From: Phalacrocorax aristotelis
Lineage: Eukaryota; Chordata; Aves; Suliformes; Phalacrocoracidae
Length of the DNA stretch: 64,000 bases
Assembly: GCF_949628215.1 (NCBI RefSeq)
Contig: NC_134279.1
Location: 76,576,830 to 76,640,829, forward strand
Direction: 5' to 3'
Below, one piece after another: positions 31,351 through 41,406 of this stretch. Within the stretch, counting starts at the first letter, position 1; every line of letters starts with the position of its first letter. A program made the translations under genes and the position numbers. Below the pieces are notes generated by a model. It did no database searches. It saw only the letters and a program-made list of their open reading frames with translations, and was not told where the DNA came from.

Positions 31351-34300
31351 ATTAGTCAGGATAGTATTTCTGCATCAATAAGCCATTGGTTGGAAGGGAA
31401 AAAAAAAATCAATTACATCTATTAAGTAAATTTTATAGAGCGATTCTTAAGAAAGTAGAAGCACTGAGTCTTCCACAGCTATAAAAAAAAATCCTCGGAC
31501 TAGTTCAGGAAAAACACATTTACCAGCATTTATCTGAGAATTTCCAGAGAATTAAGGAGAGGACTAGACACAGGAGAAAGGGATCTTCCCTAAGCCAAGT
31601 AAGCTTGTTTATATGAAGTGTTACATTCTGCATGTTTACTCCTTTAGAGGAGTCAGATGTTAGGCTAAAGTGTAATGGCTACTGCATGAAACTTCAAATA
31701 CCAGCTTGATGCTGCCCATAAGTTTTCCTAACTGGTACACAGTAATACTGAAAGATTGAATTGCATTTGTTTCAGTCATAATTAAAGTTTTGTGGAAAAT
31801 GTAACCCTTTATCCTTCCACAAGTCTTTAGCCTTAGAGTAGACCTTTAGCACACCAGTTCTCAGACTCATCTGGTCACATCCTACAACATAGGCTAGATT
31901 CCTTCTTCACTTATGGAGATTCAAGCCTAAAGAACTCCAAATAAAAATGGGAACTAAACCCCAAAGAATCTCTTTCAGAGTACAACATTCAGAAAAAAGA
32001 GTCTCTACACCACAGTGACTGCATATAGGAAACTAGTTCAGATGTAACAGAAGGAAACACAAAGTAAAAACCAGTTTGTGTAGCTATCATTTGGTTGTTG
32101 GAAATTAAACAGTAAGAGTGATACTTCAAAAAAGTCATCACAGTTGAAGGAAGAATTATTTGGTGGTAAAAGTAAGACCATTAATCATTCCCCAGCCTCC
32201 TGTTAACAGGAATTTTCAAAGGTTTATTTTCTAAAAACTGATTTTCACAGAAAACAGTATACACAGAAACAAGCGTGTTTTACATAGGTTTGCAGTTCTG
32301 TAAAGGAACACCTGATTTCCTCCTGTATTTGGGAGGAGAGTTAATCAGATCTAGCTTGACAGCAGTACCAACTCATATGCAGGGCAGTTTTAACTATACA
32401 GCCTGGCTTTACTGACATCTGTGTGACTCATCCTTCTTTAACATTACAGTCTCTCAGCTGAAAGCAACTCCTTGCCACATAAAGTGTAGAACATTTTTAA
32501 ACAAAAATACCTACATTGTGTATCTTTTCAAATGAACTGAATCATGGGCAGGAGGGAATCTGAAATGGATTAAAAAAAAAAATCTTCTCAGGTATATGAA
32601 GTCAGATAACTAGTGGGAAGAAAAAAAGTTTCAAGAAAATAAAATAAGAGTCCTGCCAGATTAGGTGGGGGAAATCATTACAGAACTGTTCTCCTTTCAA
32701 GGGTCAGAAAAATGATGTGCTTCCTCTCCTCAATCGTGTTAGCTTATAACACCTGAAAAGCACCAGAGATTTGTATGAATCTACAGGTCGCCAAGATAAT
32801 CCAGTTGAAGACTTTGAGGTATAAATAAGCTTTTTCAAATGCCATATATTTTGCCACAGATACGTAGGGAAAAGAAAGTGAGAAGTGCAGTGATGAAACT
32901 GTCTTTCAAACAGACAGAAGCAAAGACAACTTAGCTCTACTTTACACAAGAGCAAAGAGGAAGTATGGGAACGTGGGAAAAAATTAAGCATCTCCTATAT
33001 AGTTTTAATAAACAAAGTGTCAAGAGAAAAGGTAAACCCAGCAAGAAACACCTTTTAGCATTAAGCTGTTTCCTTAAGACTAAATTAGATCACCAGGCTC
33101 ATCTTCAATAAAACAGAAGAGTACAGGACATCTACTATACATGATGACATTTGAAAAATGAGGCAGTGTACAGTAAATTACTGCAAATTTTCCCTCAAAC
33201 CAATAACAAATAAGCATTTCCAAACAGAATTCCTGAAATTCTGTATTTTTTATACACTTCCTTGATAATTCTTAGATTATTTCAGAATCGAGTCAGTATT
33301 ATTACTTGTCACTGAAGTAATACAAAATGTAAATATCACCACTTATTCACAGAATGAATCCTTCTGTTATGTAGTTCTTATCAATCCCTTGAAATAACAA
33401 TATTTTTCCTTGTTTTAGGCAAAAATCAGAAAAGGAAAAGAAAGAAGTAGTAGCAGTTTCATGAATGAGAGGCCTAGAATGGTAAGATTTAGGTTTAATT
33501 AGGTACAAGCATTAATATAAACTCTGGAATAGATATAGATCAAAACAGACAAAATCTCATAAGCCTAAATACAGTTGCAGATTGTTTGGATTAAAAAACA
33601 AAAGTTCTTTTTAAAAACAGTTTCAATGTTTTTGAAGTTTAAAGCCTAGTAGTTTTCCTTAGTTAAAAACATGTCAGTTTTACAACTCAGGAAGACAGTA
33701 CTGCATATTCTAGAGCAGCTGTGTCTAGAAAGAAAATATCATTACAATATTCCAAGCTGCTACCTCAATACAGGAGAGAATTAGCAGCAAAAATTCTTGG
33801 ACTACCCATCTGCTACACATGTACTTACTCAACAGAAGCCATTATAATCCTTCAAAATATGATCACTTTACACAAACTGCTAGTAACTTATTACTGAATA
33901 CATTATGAACTTTTGAAGAAGGCTGCCAACAACAAAGTTAAGTGTTTTATAAAGCCATTTTACAGTTTTATATAACTGTCTTGCATCCTTATGTAAGCAA
34001 ATTGACAGCCATTTTAGAGTCCTGTCTAGAGCCACACTAGGGACATCAGAGACCAGTCATTTTCACTACACTTGTTCATAGCTGCCACCCTGGACTCATG
34101 CCTCAAAAGAGATTTCTTCACTTTTTTCCTTCTAGTAGAAATATTTGAGTACTAACAAAAACCTAAGCATTCCTCCCTGTCCAAAGAAGTGGAGGAGTTG
34201 CTCAGCTAAGGTCACACAGCAGGTTTGTGTCCTGACCAAGTCCCTTCATTTGTTTTGATCCAAATATTTGTTAATTTTAATCACAGTATCACCTCTTTAA

Positions 34301-35619
34301 ATGAAAGAGGTTGTCATCCTGTGTGTTTGCACAGTCCAGACATCATGATACTGGCTGGAGCCTTTAGGCTAGAGATCCCATTTCGAGTCACGCTGCTCCC
34401 AAAATAACCTATTCCAGCTGAAGGGACAGCATTTCTCCTAAGACAAATAATTAAGGATTATTGATTCATCAGACTTATATCAGAATACACAAATGACCAA
34501 AGTTCTACCCAATATAGATATCTGTTTTACTTTAGTTCTTACTAGTTTACAACCCAAGGCGATCCACAGAGCACTCAAAGCTAAGGTGAATCAAAAGGAG
34601 GTTGTAAAGCAGTTAAATTATTGGCTATCATAACAAATATATCCTAACAAAGCCTTGCTTTATTTAAATAAGCAATAATGTGTTGTAAGTAATCAAGTAT
34701 AATATAGTGTATTTCACATTCTGGGTTAGCAAATACTTCCTGTATAGTTTATCTTTAGGCCATAAGCTATGGGAGGCCAGATATACAATGAAGGTGGTTT
34801 CTTAAGTTTACAAGGACTGATGGATTTTGCCAGCTATAAGGATAGCACTCACTGGCCAAAACAGTACCTTCCTAAATCAGTGAGCTCAAAAGGTGCACTA
34901 TTACACTGACTAACATGGGGATGACTGATTTGAAAGACCATGGGAAGATGTTTAGAGAAATAAGAAAAACACTGGGTGATCCATAACATCCAGTAAGAGC
35001 TCCACTCCTATCGCACTAAGTTCTGAAGCATTTTCCTCATATTACCGTACCTAGTAAATGTCTGAAGCTTATCTTTCCTCCTGTCTCCCAGCTCTTGAAA
35101 AATATTCACTATGCAAAGAATCAAAGATTTCACAGATATTCCTGCTTTATGTCAACATTTAAAGACCAACATGTTAGCTGCCACACAAACATATTTCGAT
35201 ACCAGAAAACATACACAAACCAAACTCACAAGATCACAGGGTACTGTCCTGTGAAAACACTACAAATCAAGTATGCTGCAACTAGGAATTGCAACATCAG
35301 GTAAGGATTTACTTTGAAGATACGAACATGAGGTCTTCCATAAAACGTTTGAGAGTATTTTTCTTGAAGAATTTTCCTACAGGCACAATGGAGTACTGAT
35401 AATCAAGCAGCATCTCTAGCTCATGGCCACACTGTTACTTATTGCCTTTTACTGCATTTTCTTCCTTCACTAATCACTTTACAATGTTTTATAGGGAATG
35501 GGCAGGGGTGGAAAAGACACCAATCTCCACAGGAGCCAACTCCTCCATTAGCTGCTTTCCAGTGTCAAGCATCTTCTGAAGTCCCACAGCATCAGATTCT
35601 TCTTAAAACACAGCAGCAC

Positions 35620-35840
35620 ACAGAGCCCAGCGCAGAACAGCAGCGCTATAAGAGACGTCACACTTGTTTGCTGACATACACGTGTGATGTGTCGAAACAG
35701 GAAGCGCATTATTCAGCGGCACACAAATGCTCAGTATGGACTTTCAAAGCACACTCGGTGAGTCAGAGCACCCAGCTGGAAGATGGATTTAGTGTGAGAT
35801 ACGAGCGTTCACACTGAGTTAGTACAGAGCTGACTTACCA
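35620..35840. promoter_or_regulatory. Candidate intronic enhancer with CpGs retained
   Basis: About ten CpGs lie in 220 bases of otherwise CpG-poor intron. Within it are a CRE-like GACGTCAC (35654-35661), a palindromic E-box CACGTG (35679-35684) and a perfect AP-1 site TGAGTCA (35759-35765). The cluster 4.6 kb downstream of the MAEA start suggests a regulatory element; no experimental signal can be seen from sequence. Confidence 0.4.
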
Positions 35841-36199
35841 ATATCCATGTTTCGCTCATTCTGCTAACCTTCTATTTGAGAAGCATTTCACAAATTGGGT
35901 AACAATCTAGAAGTGCCTTTTTTTTTTGTACACTGATGTACTGAAAGTGCATTAGGTGTTACAAGTTCTGTTACTTCTGTCATTCTTAAGTTCCGCCTGA
36001 GCCACTTTTGCTGATATATATTCCAAGTTTTGACAAAAGTACTCTGTGACTCATAATATCAAAGTGCAAAGCTATGTTCAAAACCAACAACTTAGAGTGA
36101 AGCATATAAACAGGGATAAAAATAAAGCAGTGCAACCAATTGTGCAAAAAATGAATCTTGCACCTTTTTTGCTTCAGTGGGAAAAGAAGTTGACCTGAA

Positions 36200-37215
36200 G
36201 TGTTTGACATCTTCATTAGTGACCTAGATGATTCACATGGTGGAGGGACAGGAGTTGGCCTCTATGATCCTTGTGGGCCCCTTCCAACTCAGGACATTCT
36301 ATGATGGATCAGAGTGCACCTCCAAAGTCTGCAGATGACAAAACTAGGAGGAGTTGTTAACATGCTGGATGGTTGTGTTGCCATTCAGAGGGACCTCAAG
36401 AGGCTGGAGAAATAGGCAAACAGGAACCTCATGGAATTCAAAGGGAAATGCCCAGTCCTACGCTTGGGAAGGAACAACCACACACACCAGCTGGAGACCA
36501 ACAGCTTGGAAAACAGCTTTGCCGAAAGAAAACCTGGGGGTCCTGGCAGACAAGTTGCCCGTGAGGCAGCAACATGCCCCTGCAGCAAAGGCGGCCAACA
36601 GCACCCTGGGCTGTGTTAGGAGAAACTTTGCCATGGGGGTCAAGGACAGTGATCCTTCTCCTCTGCTCAGCATGAGTTGGACTCATCCAAAGTGATGTAT
36701 GTGTCCAGCTCTGGGCCTCCAGTATAAGAAAAACATGGACATACTGCAATGAGTACAGCAGAAGGCCACTGAGATTACTAACGGATTGGAGCATCTGATA
36801 TACAAAGAGAGGCTGAGAGCCAGGATTGCTTAACCCTGAGAAGAAAGGGCTTGGGGGAAGTCCTATCAACGTGTATAAGTACCTGACGGAGCAAGTAAAG
36901 ACAAAGCCAGACTACTCTCAGTAGTACCCACTAAAAGGGCAACAGGCAATGGGCACAAATTGAAATACAGAAAAGCCCATGTAATCAAAAGGTGTTTTTT
37001 TTTTTAAATACCATAACAGCAGTGAAACACTGGAACGAGTTTGCCTGGAGAGGCTGGAGTCTCCATCTTGGAGATAATCAAGAACAGTCTGGACATGGCC
37101 CTGAGCAACCTGCTCTAGTTGACCATGCTCTGAGGGGAGGCCATTGGACTAGCCCACCTCCAGAGGTCCTTTCTAACCTCAGCTGTTCTGTGTTCCATGG
37201 ACTCAGGAGATATGC
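36200..37215 (+). mobile_element. CR1 LINE, 3' third, decayed
   Basis: Starts in the reverse-transcriptase region (TTTGACATCTTCATTAGTGA, then CAGATGACAAAACTAGGAGG, the FADDTKL area) and runs through CATTCAGAGGGACCTC, GGCCAACAGCACCCTGGGCT, GAGCATCTGATATACAAAGA and GGAGAGGCTGGAGTCTCCAT to CCAGAGGTCCTTTCTAACCT. No frame is intact. It lies on the plus strand, antisense to MAEA. A second CR1 tail is embedded near its start. Confidence 0.9.
36233..36305 (+). mobile_element. CR1-type 3' tail nested in the CR1 copy
   Basis: The host CR1 is interrupted between GACCTAGATGAT and GGATCAGAGTGCACC, which are adjacent in the family. The inserted about 70 bases read GGAGTTGGCCTCTATGATCC, GGGCCCCTTCCAACTC and ACATTCTATGAT, the signature of a CR1 3' end with its terminal ATTCTATGAT. 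It is therefore a short, severely 5'-truncated later insertion in the same orientation. Confidence 0.75.
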
Positions 37216-40200
37216 TTCATAAAATCCTATTCTTCTACCTGCTCCTCTCTTTAGCCATCAGGTAAACATGGTAATGCCATGATAAATTAATGTCTTATTA
37301 AATCTGCTGCCAGTATTTCCCCTGCCACAGCTGCCAATAAAAGAAGCCAAACAGCAGGTCAGAGATGGTGCTCAAGTATTCTGTGCTTTTACAGCTCTCC
37401 TTTTGATTAACTGTTTTTTAAAGCAGTTGCAGCCCAGCTAATCCTAAACCCTTTCCAATGAACAGCCCAGATAAGAATATTTTCATTAATGATCATCCCT
37501 GCTTTCAGGTCTTCCATCTTCCAGTTTGGGGCTCTTACTCCATATAGTTTGCTAGTTCAGTTTAATAATTAGTCACACTTCCAGAGATATGGATGAATTA
37601 TCTAGCTTCCTTTCATCACTTGTTTATTAGTGTTTCAGCAGAGAATTACAGTAACAATGTTCACATTCATTCATTTTTGAATTGCCAGCTTTCACATTAC
37701 TTGCTCTCAGACGAGACTAGCATAATTCTCTATCAGCAGGCTTTTTTTTTTAAAAAAAAAAAAAGATTCCACAGCACTTTGGAGGAAGAATAGCTGGCAA
37801 CTTTCTTGGCCTTGAGAAGGGAAAAGGGATCAGAGTAGGGGGAATATTCAAGTATTATTTTGTACACTTAAGTAGCTTCCCTAGATTCAGCTGAAGGAGT
37901 CTATCTACTTCTCCTGAGCTGAACTGTTGAGGAACGGCTGAAGTGTTTCCACTCCTGCAGCAACCACAATTCAGCTATGGAATAGGGATTTCCCTTTGCA
38001 GTTTTAAGCGCTCTTTCACATGAAAGACACTCTGTGGAACATACTGTAAGTGTAGAGCTATTACACAACTATTATCTAGTGATGTTGGCATGAGGAAGCT
38101 AGAGGGAGGAAACAGGAAGAATATAAATACAAGGCTATAATCTTTTATACTTTACTCACATCAGGGAAAATCACTGGTGTCCAGAGCTCCAGGAGAAATA
38201 CTAGAGCTACTGTGTTGGTAGACAAAATAAAAATAAGTTATACACATTATTTTCACCCAGTGTTTGAACAAACTGGAAATAAAAATTCACAGAGGGTCAG
38301 TCCCACAGAAACTTTTAGGCACCTAAGGAACAAAATGGGATTTGGTATCAACTTACTTTAGTAGACTTCAGACTTAGCATTCACTTCTCCCTGCTGCTAT
38401 TTCACCTCTACCACCAAAATATTTTGATATATGACTCACAGTTAAGGACATTTAAGAGGATACATTAAAAAAATTTGAGCAGACACTGTTCTGGCAGGTT
38501 TTCTAAACAATGAGAAATGCTATTAAATATTACAGGAACAACCCAGAAGTTGAATGGGTGCTGGGAAGAATCAACAAACATCACCTTTGCTAGGAAATTA
38601 AGAGTTTCAGTGCAAGGGTATCTTACCCTCCTATTACTTTGCTTCCCAACTTTACAAACAACATTCCATTCTCTTATGTATATTTGTGTTGTTTTTTTTT
38701 CCAGGGAAAAAGAATGCTTGTGAAAATAAAATAATTAGTCCAAAATATTCTCTACCTTTTAAATGGCTGGCACTTTGACAATTCATCTTAAGTCATAAGG
38801 AGCAAAACAAAAACTCGCTGATCCTCACTGCCAGTAATTTTTCAGCAACCTAACAAGAAAAGCTGCGATAACAACTGGAATACATCTAAAATGCAGTCTT
38901 AAAATTACCTTCTTAACTTTAAATGCCTTCACATTGTTCTGGCTGTGGAAAGTGCTAGAGCGCTCCTTATAGCTACTGTAAAATTTAAGCCTGATGCTGT
39001 CAGCTTTGAAGTACTTCACGATGACAGAAAGAAGCCCTCATATGTAAAATGGGAATCAACACTGTGTCCTTCTGCTTCTTGGAACTAAACAGGGTGAAGC
39101 TAGGAGAGTGGAGGAGGAGGACATGCACAAGACGAACATGGCTAGAAAGCCTGCAAAACCAACACTGCAATGAGCACACAGTACTCAGTGCATGGAAGCG
39201 CAGCATGATCCCAGCACAACAAAGTTTACTTTGCATAAACGTCTCCTATAGATGAAAAAACGTCGATACACTGACATGAGGGATGTTTAAATAAGCGCTT
39301 TGCGATAGAGCTCCTTCTCCTAGCTCCCTTCCGCGGTTACTGCTATTAACGTGGTAGACCTACTGCTCAGTGTACTGCTGTATATACAGCACAAGACTTC
39401 AAACAAAGGTTTCCATTGATTCCCATGAGCATCATCCTTCCAGTTCAACAACCCTTAGAGGCGATGACCTTAACGCTCGGCACCGAGTCCTTCATTTGCT
39501 TTACAATACCTAGTTAAAGCCAAAGCCCAGCTATGCAGTCTTGGGGAAACTACCACCCTTCAGACAGACTCAGGGCCTTAACCAACACTCCAGGCATTTA
39601 CCAAACCGTAAGTATTTCGCGTATTCGTCTCTACAGGCCTCCAGCCCTTTCCAGTACGTTTGTACCTTTTTGTATTTTAAGCTCATCCCCACCTCCGGGG
39701 GACCAAGCAGCCAAGGATCCATATTCGCCTCCCCCCTCCACTCCCTCCCCTTTAACACGTCTCCTAACAACGCCACGTAGATTCAGCCCATCATCTGGGA
39801 CGAGCCTTCCAAGCGGCCCTCGGTCTCCCCGAGCCGCCATCCCTGCGCCCCGCCGGCCCCGTCCCAGCCCTCTCCCGCCTCACACCACCCCCGCCACCGC
39901 GGCCTCGCCTCACGGAGCCGACCTCTCCCCTCCCTCCTTCGCCGCCCCCGGCCCGGGGGCCTCCCCGCCACCTCAGGGCACGGAGGCACCCGGGGCGGGC
40001 GGCATATTCCAGGCACGTCCCTCACCCTCAGCGCAGGGGGAGGGGAGGAGGAGGAGGAGAGCCCGCACCGGCACAAGCCGAGCCGTCAAGTGGAGGAAAA
40101 CGGGGACGGGCGGGAAACCGTGCAGCAGGAACACCCCCCCACCCGCCGCCGCCGCCCCCCCGAGGGCTCCTGAGTCGGGCAGCGGGAAGGAAGGGGGACC

Positions 40201-40306
40201 CTGGCGCCCACCGCGCCACAGCCTTCATCCCCCGCTCAGCGCTGTTCTGGTGGGACGCTGGCGCCTTTCCCCTACTCCTGCGTTCCTGGGGAGGCTCGGC
40301 ACCCAC

Positions 40307-40375
40307 CTTGAGAGTGGGGTACTCCTGCACCTTCAAAGTCATTGAGAGCTGAGCAGCTGATTCCTGCACCGCCAT
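40307..40375 (-). CDS. MAEA: MAEA coding exon 1, start codon
   Basis: Encodes MAVQESAAQLSMTLKVQEYP then TLK (residues 1-23), followed by a GTGGGT donor in phase 0. This is the well-conserved N-terminus of MAEA, the RING-type subunit that pairs with RMND5A/B in the CTLH E3 ubiquitin ligase; the protein was first described in erythroblast-macrophage contact. The ATG has A at -3 and G at +4 and is embedded in a TISU/YY1-like sequence. The exon lies in the CpG island, and the transcript runs leftward through a 17-kb first intron. The frame stays open past the donor into GC-rich intron sequence, which should not be translated. Confidence 0.98.
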
Positions 40376-40379
40376 CTTG
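40368..40379 (-). promoter_or_regulatory. TISU / YY1-like element over the MAEA start codon
   Basis: The minus strand reads CAAGATGGCGGT, which fits the TISU consensus SAASATGGCGGC at 11 of 12 positions and the YY1 core AAGATGGCGG fully. TISU elements mark genes with very short 5' UTRs, direct cap-proximal scanning-free initiation and often also bind YY1 for transcription. If it works as TISU here, the main start site should lie only some 5-30 bases upstream of the ATG. The match is seen directly; the function is inferred from the element class. Confidence 0.7.
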
Positions 40380-40396
40380 GATTAGGCACCAGCCTC

Positions 40397-40417
40397 CCTC
40401 CTCCTCCTCCTCCTCCT
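40397..40417. repeat. (CCT)7 microsatellite upstream of the MAEA ATG
   Basis: Seven perfect CCT units on the plus strand, continuing into CCCCCGCCGCC. On the MAEA-sense strand this is a GGA/GGC purine tract 22-42 bases upstream of the start codon. Such tracts can form G-rich structures and vary in length between individuals. Confidence 0.9.
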
Positions 40418-40561
40418 CCCCCGCCGCCCTCCCCCAGCCCGGACCGGAGGGAGCTACCTACAGCGCGCGCGGCATGACGGGCGATAAGGGCCTTCCTCCG
40501 CCCCATTCCTAATGGTGACGGGACGAACCAACGCCGTCCGACCCCGACCGCGGCCCGCCTT

Positions 40562-40575
40562 CCCCCCCCCCCCCC
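40562..40575. repeat. Poly-C tract (14 bases)
   Basis: An uninterrupted run of 14 C inside the promoter island; on the MAEA-sense strand it is poly-G. A likely length-variable and hard-to-sequence site. Confidence 0.9.
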
Positions 40576-40645
40576 GCTGCGGCGGTATGGTACGCTCCGC
40601 GGGACGGTGGTGGCGGAAGAGCAACAGCGGGACGAGAGGCGCCAA

Positions 40646-40650
40646 CCAAT
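40646..40650 (+). promoter_or_regulatory. CCAAT box
   Basis: CCAAT in the context GCCAACCAATGA, about 270 bases upstream of the MAEA ATG; a potential NF-Y site. The motif is short, so function rests on its island position and on the other CCAAT boxes nearby. Confidence 0.5.
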
Positions 40651-40720
40651 GAAGGCCACCCTTTCGCACGCTCCCGTCGGGATCGTTGACACCGCCTTAG
40701 AGCTTGAGAAGCGGCGTCTG

Positions 40721-40747
40721 ATTGGGCGGCGGTGTGGGAATGGGCGG
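40721..40747 (-). promoter_or_regulatory. Inverted CCAAT box overlapping a GC box, second GC box adjacent
   Basis: The plus strand reads ATTGGGCGG, that is a CCAAT on the MAEA-sense strand fused to a GGGCGG Sp1-type box; another GGGCGG follows at 40742-40747. It lies about 350 bases upstream of the MAEA start. NF-Y plus Sp/KLF sites are the usual core of TATA-less housekeeping promoters. Confidence 0.6.
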
Positions 40748-40862
40748 GGCCGCCTGGATGCGCGGACAAATCAAGTGGGATTACGGCATCGAGATAGGTG
40801 GGAGATTAAGGGTTGACGGACAGCCAGCCACCCAGTCGGGATAGAGAGAGCTTTCCCGTAGT

Positions 40863-40870
40863 CCAATCAG
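40863..40870 (+). promoter_or_regulatory. CCAATCAG NF-Y site
   Basis: A full CCAATCAG core, the preferred NF-Y form, lies on the plus strand between the MAEA start and the rightward half of the island. Its position suits either direction of transcription. Confidence 0.55.
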
Positions 40871-41234
40871 AACCGCCTCTAGTGCTCAGTAGGCGGGACC
40901 TAAAAGTAAATTTTGATGGTGACTTAAAACGGCCGTTTGAACACCCCCCTGAGGTGTCCGGGAAGGGGAGGGGCGGGACGAGGGGCGGAGCTCGTGGAGG
41001 CGGTGCGGGGCACGCTTTGATGAGCAGGGTCCTCATCCAACGCCGTTGCGCCGCCCTGCTGACAGGCAGGGAGTCCAGCGAATGGGTGACGCGGCTGGGG
41101 AGGGCGGGCGGGGCAGTGGCCCGGCGTGTGGCTGTGTGTATGTTGGCCGGAGAGGGGAGGGGGCCGCCCCTAGTAAGTTCCGTGGGGAGGAGAGAGTGAG
41201 TGAGAGTCAGTGAGGCGGAGGCGGCGGGAAGAGG

Positions 41235-41242
41235 TTTAAATA
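41235..41242 (+). promoter_or_regulatory. TATA-like element, rightward
   Basis: TTTAAATA stands alone in an otherwise GC-rich stretch, followed within about 15 bases by a GTGAGT donor-like sequence (41254). It could help place a rightward start around 41265-41275. No coding sequence follows, so this is only a candidate core promoter for an unidentified plus-strand transcript. Confidence 0.35.
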
Positions 41243-41395
41243 GCGGAGACAGCGTGAGTCCCCTTCCCTTCAGGTCCTTCTCCCTGGCGCCGGGCCGCTC
41301 TCCCTCAGTCGGGGCAGGTGGAGCCGCCCGGCGCGGCGTCCCTTGCCCAGCCCGCCGCGGGGCTGCCCGCCCTCACAGCTGAGGGGAGGGAGTGT

Positions 41396-41406
41396 GGGGG
41401 GGGGGG
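41396..41406. repeat. Poly-G tract (11 bases)
   Basis: A run of 11 G on the plus strand within the right half of the CpG island, with other short G runs close by. The neighbourhood has G-quadruplex potential. Confidence 0.85.

Larger units (their letters stand above)
23299..40306 (-). other. MAEA intron 1 (17 kb)
   Basis: The largest intron in the window. It carries a 1.4-kb CR1 (28590-30045), an older repeat block (30060-31350), a second CR1 (36200-37215) with a nested fragment, and a CpG-retaining patch with CRE-, E-box- and AP-1-like sites (35620-35840). Its last 600 bases belong to the CpG island. The rest appears to be unique AT-rich sequence. Confidence 0.85.

Noticed and set aside
34195..34260. 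MIR-like words (AAGGTCACACAGCAGG)
   Set aside because: Only about 20 bases resemble a reverse MIR; flanks do not continue the match.
36354..36869. Several open frames of 60-143 codons on both strands
   Set aside because: They fall inside the decayed CR1 copy; antisense frames have no relation to LINE proteins, and the sense frame is broken.
39533..40345. 270-codon plus-strand open frame rich in Pro, Ser, Arg
   Set aside because: It lies antisense to MAEA exon 1 in the CpG island; GC-rich DNA has few stops. Composition (Pro/Ser/Gly/Arg) is that of translated island sequence and no domain is seen.
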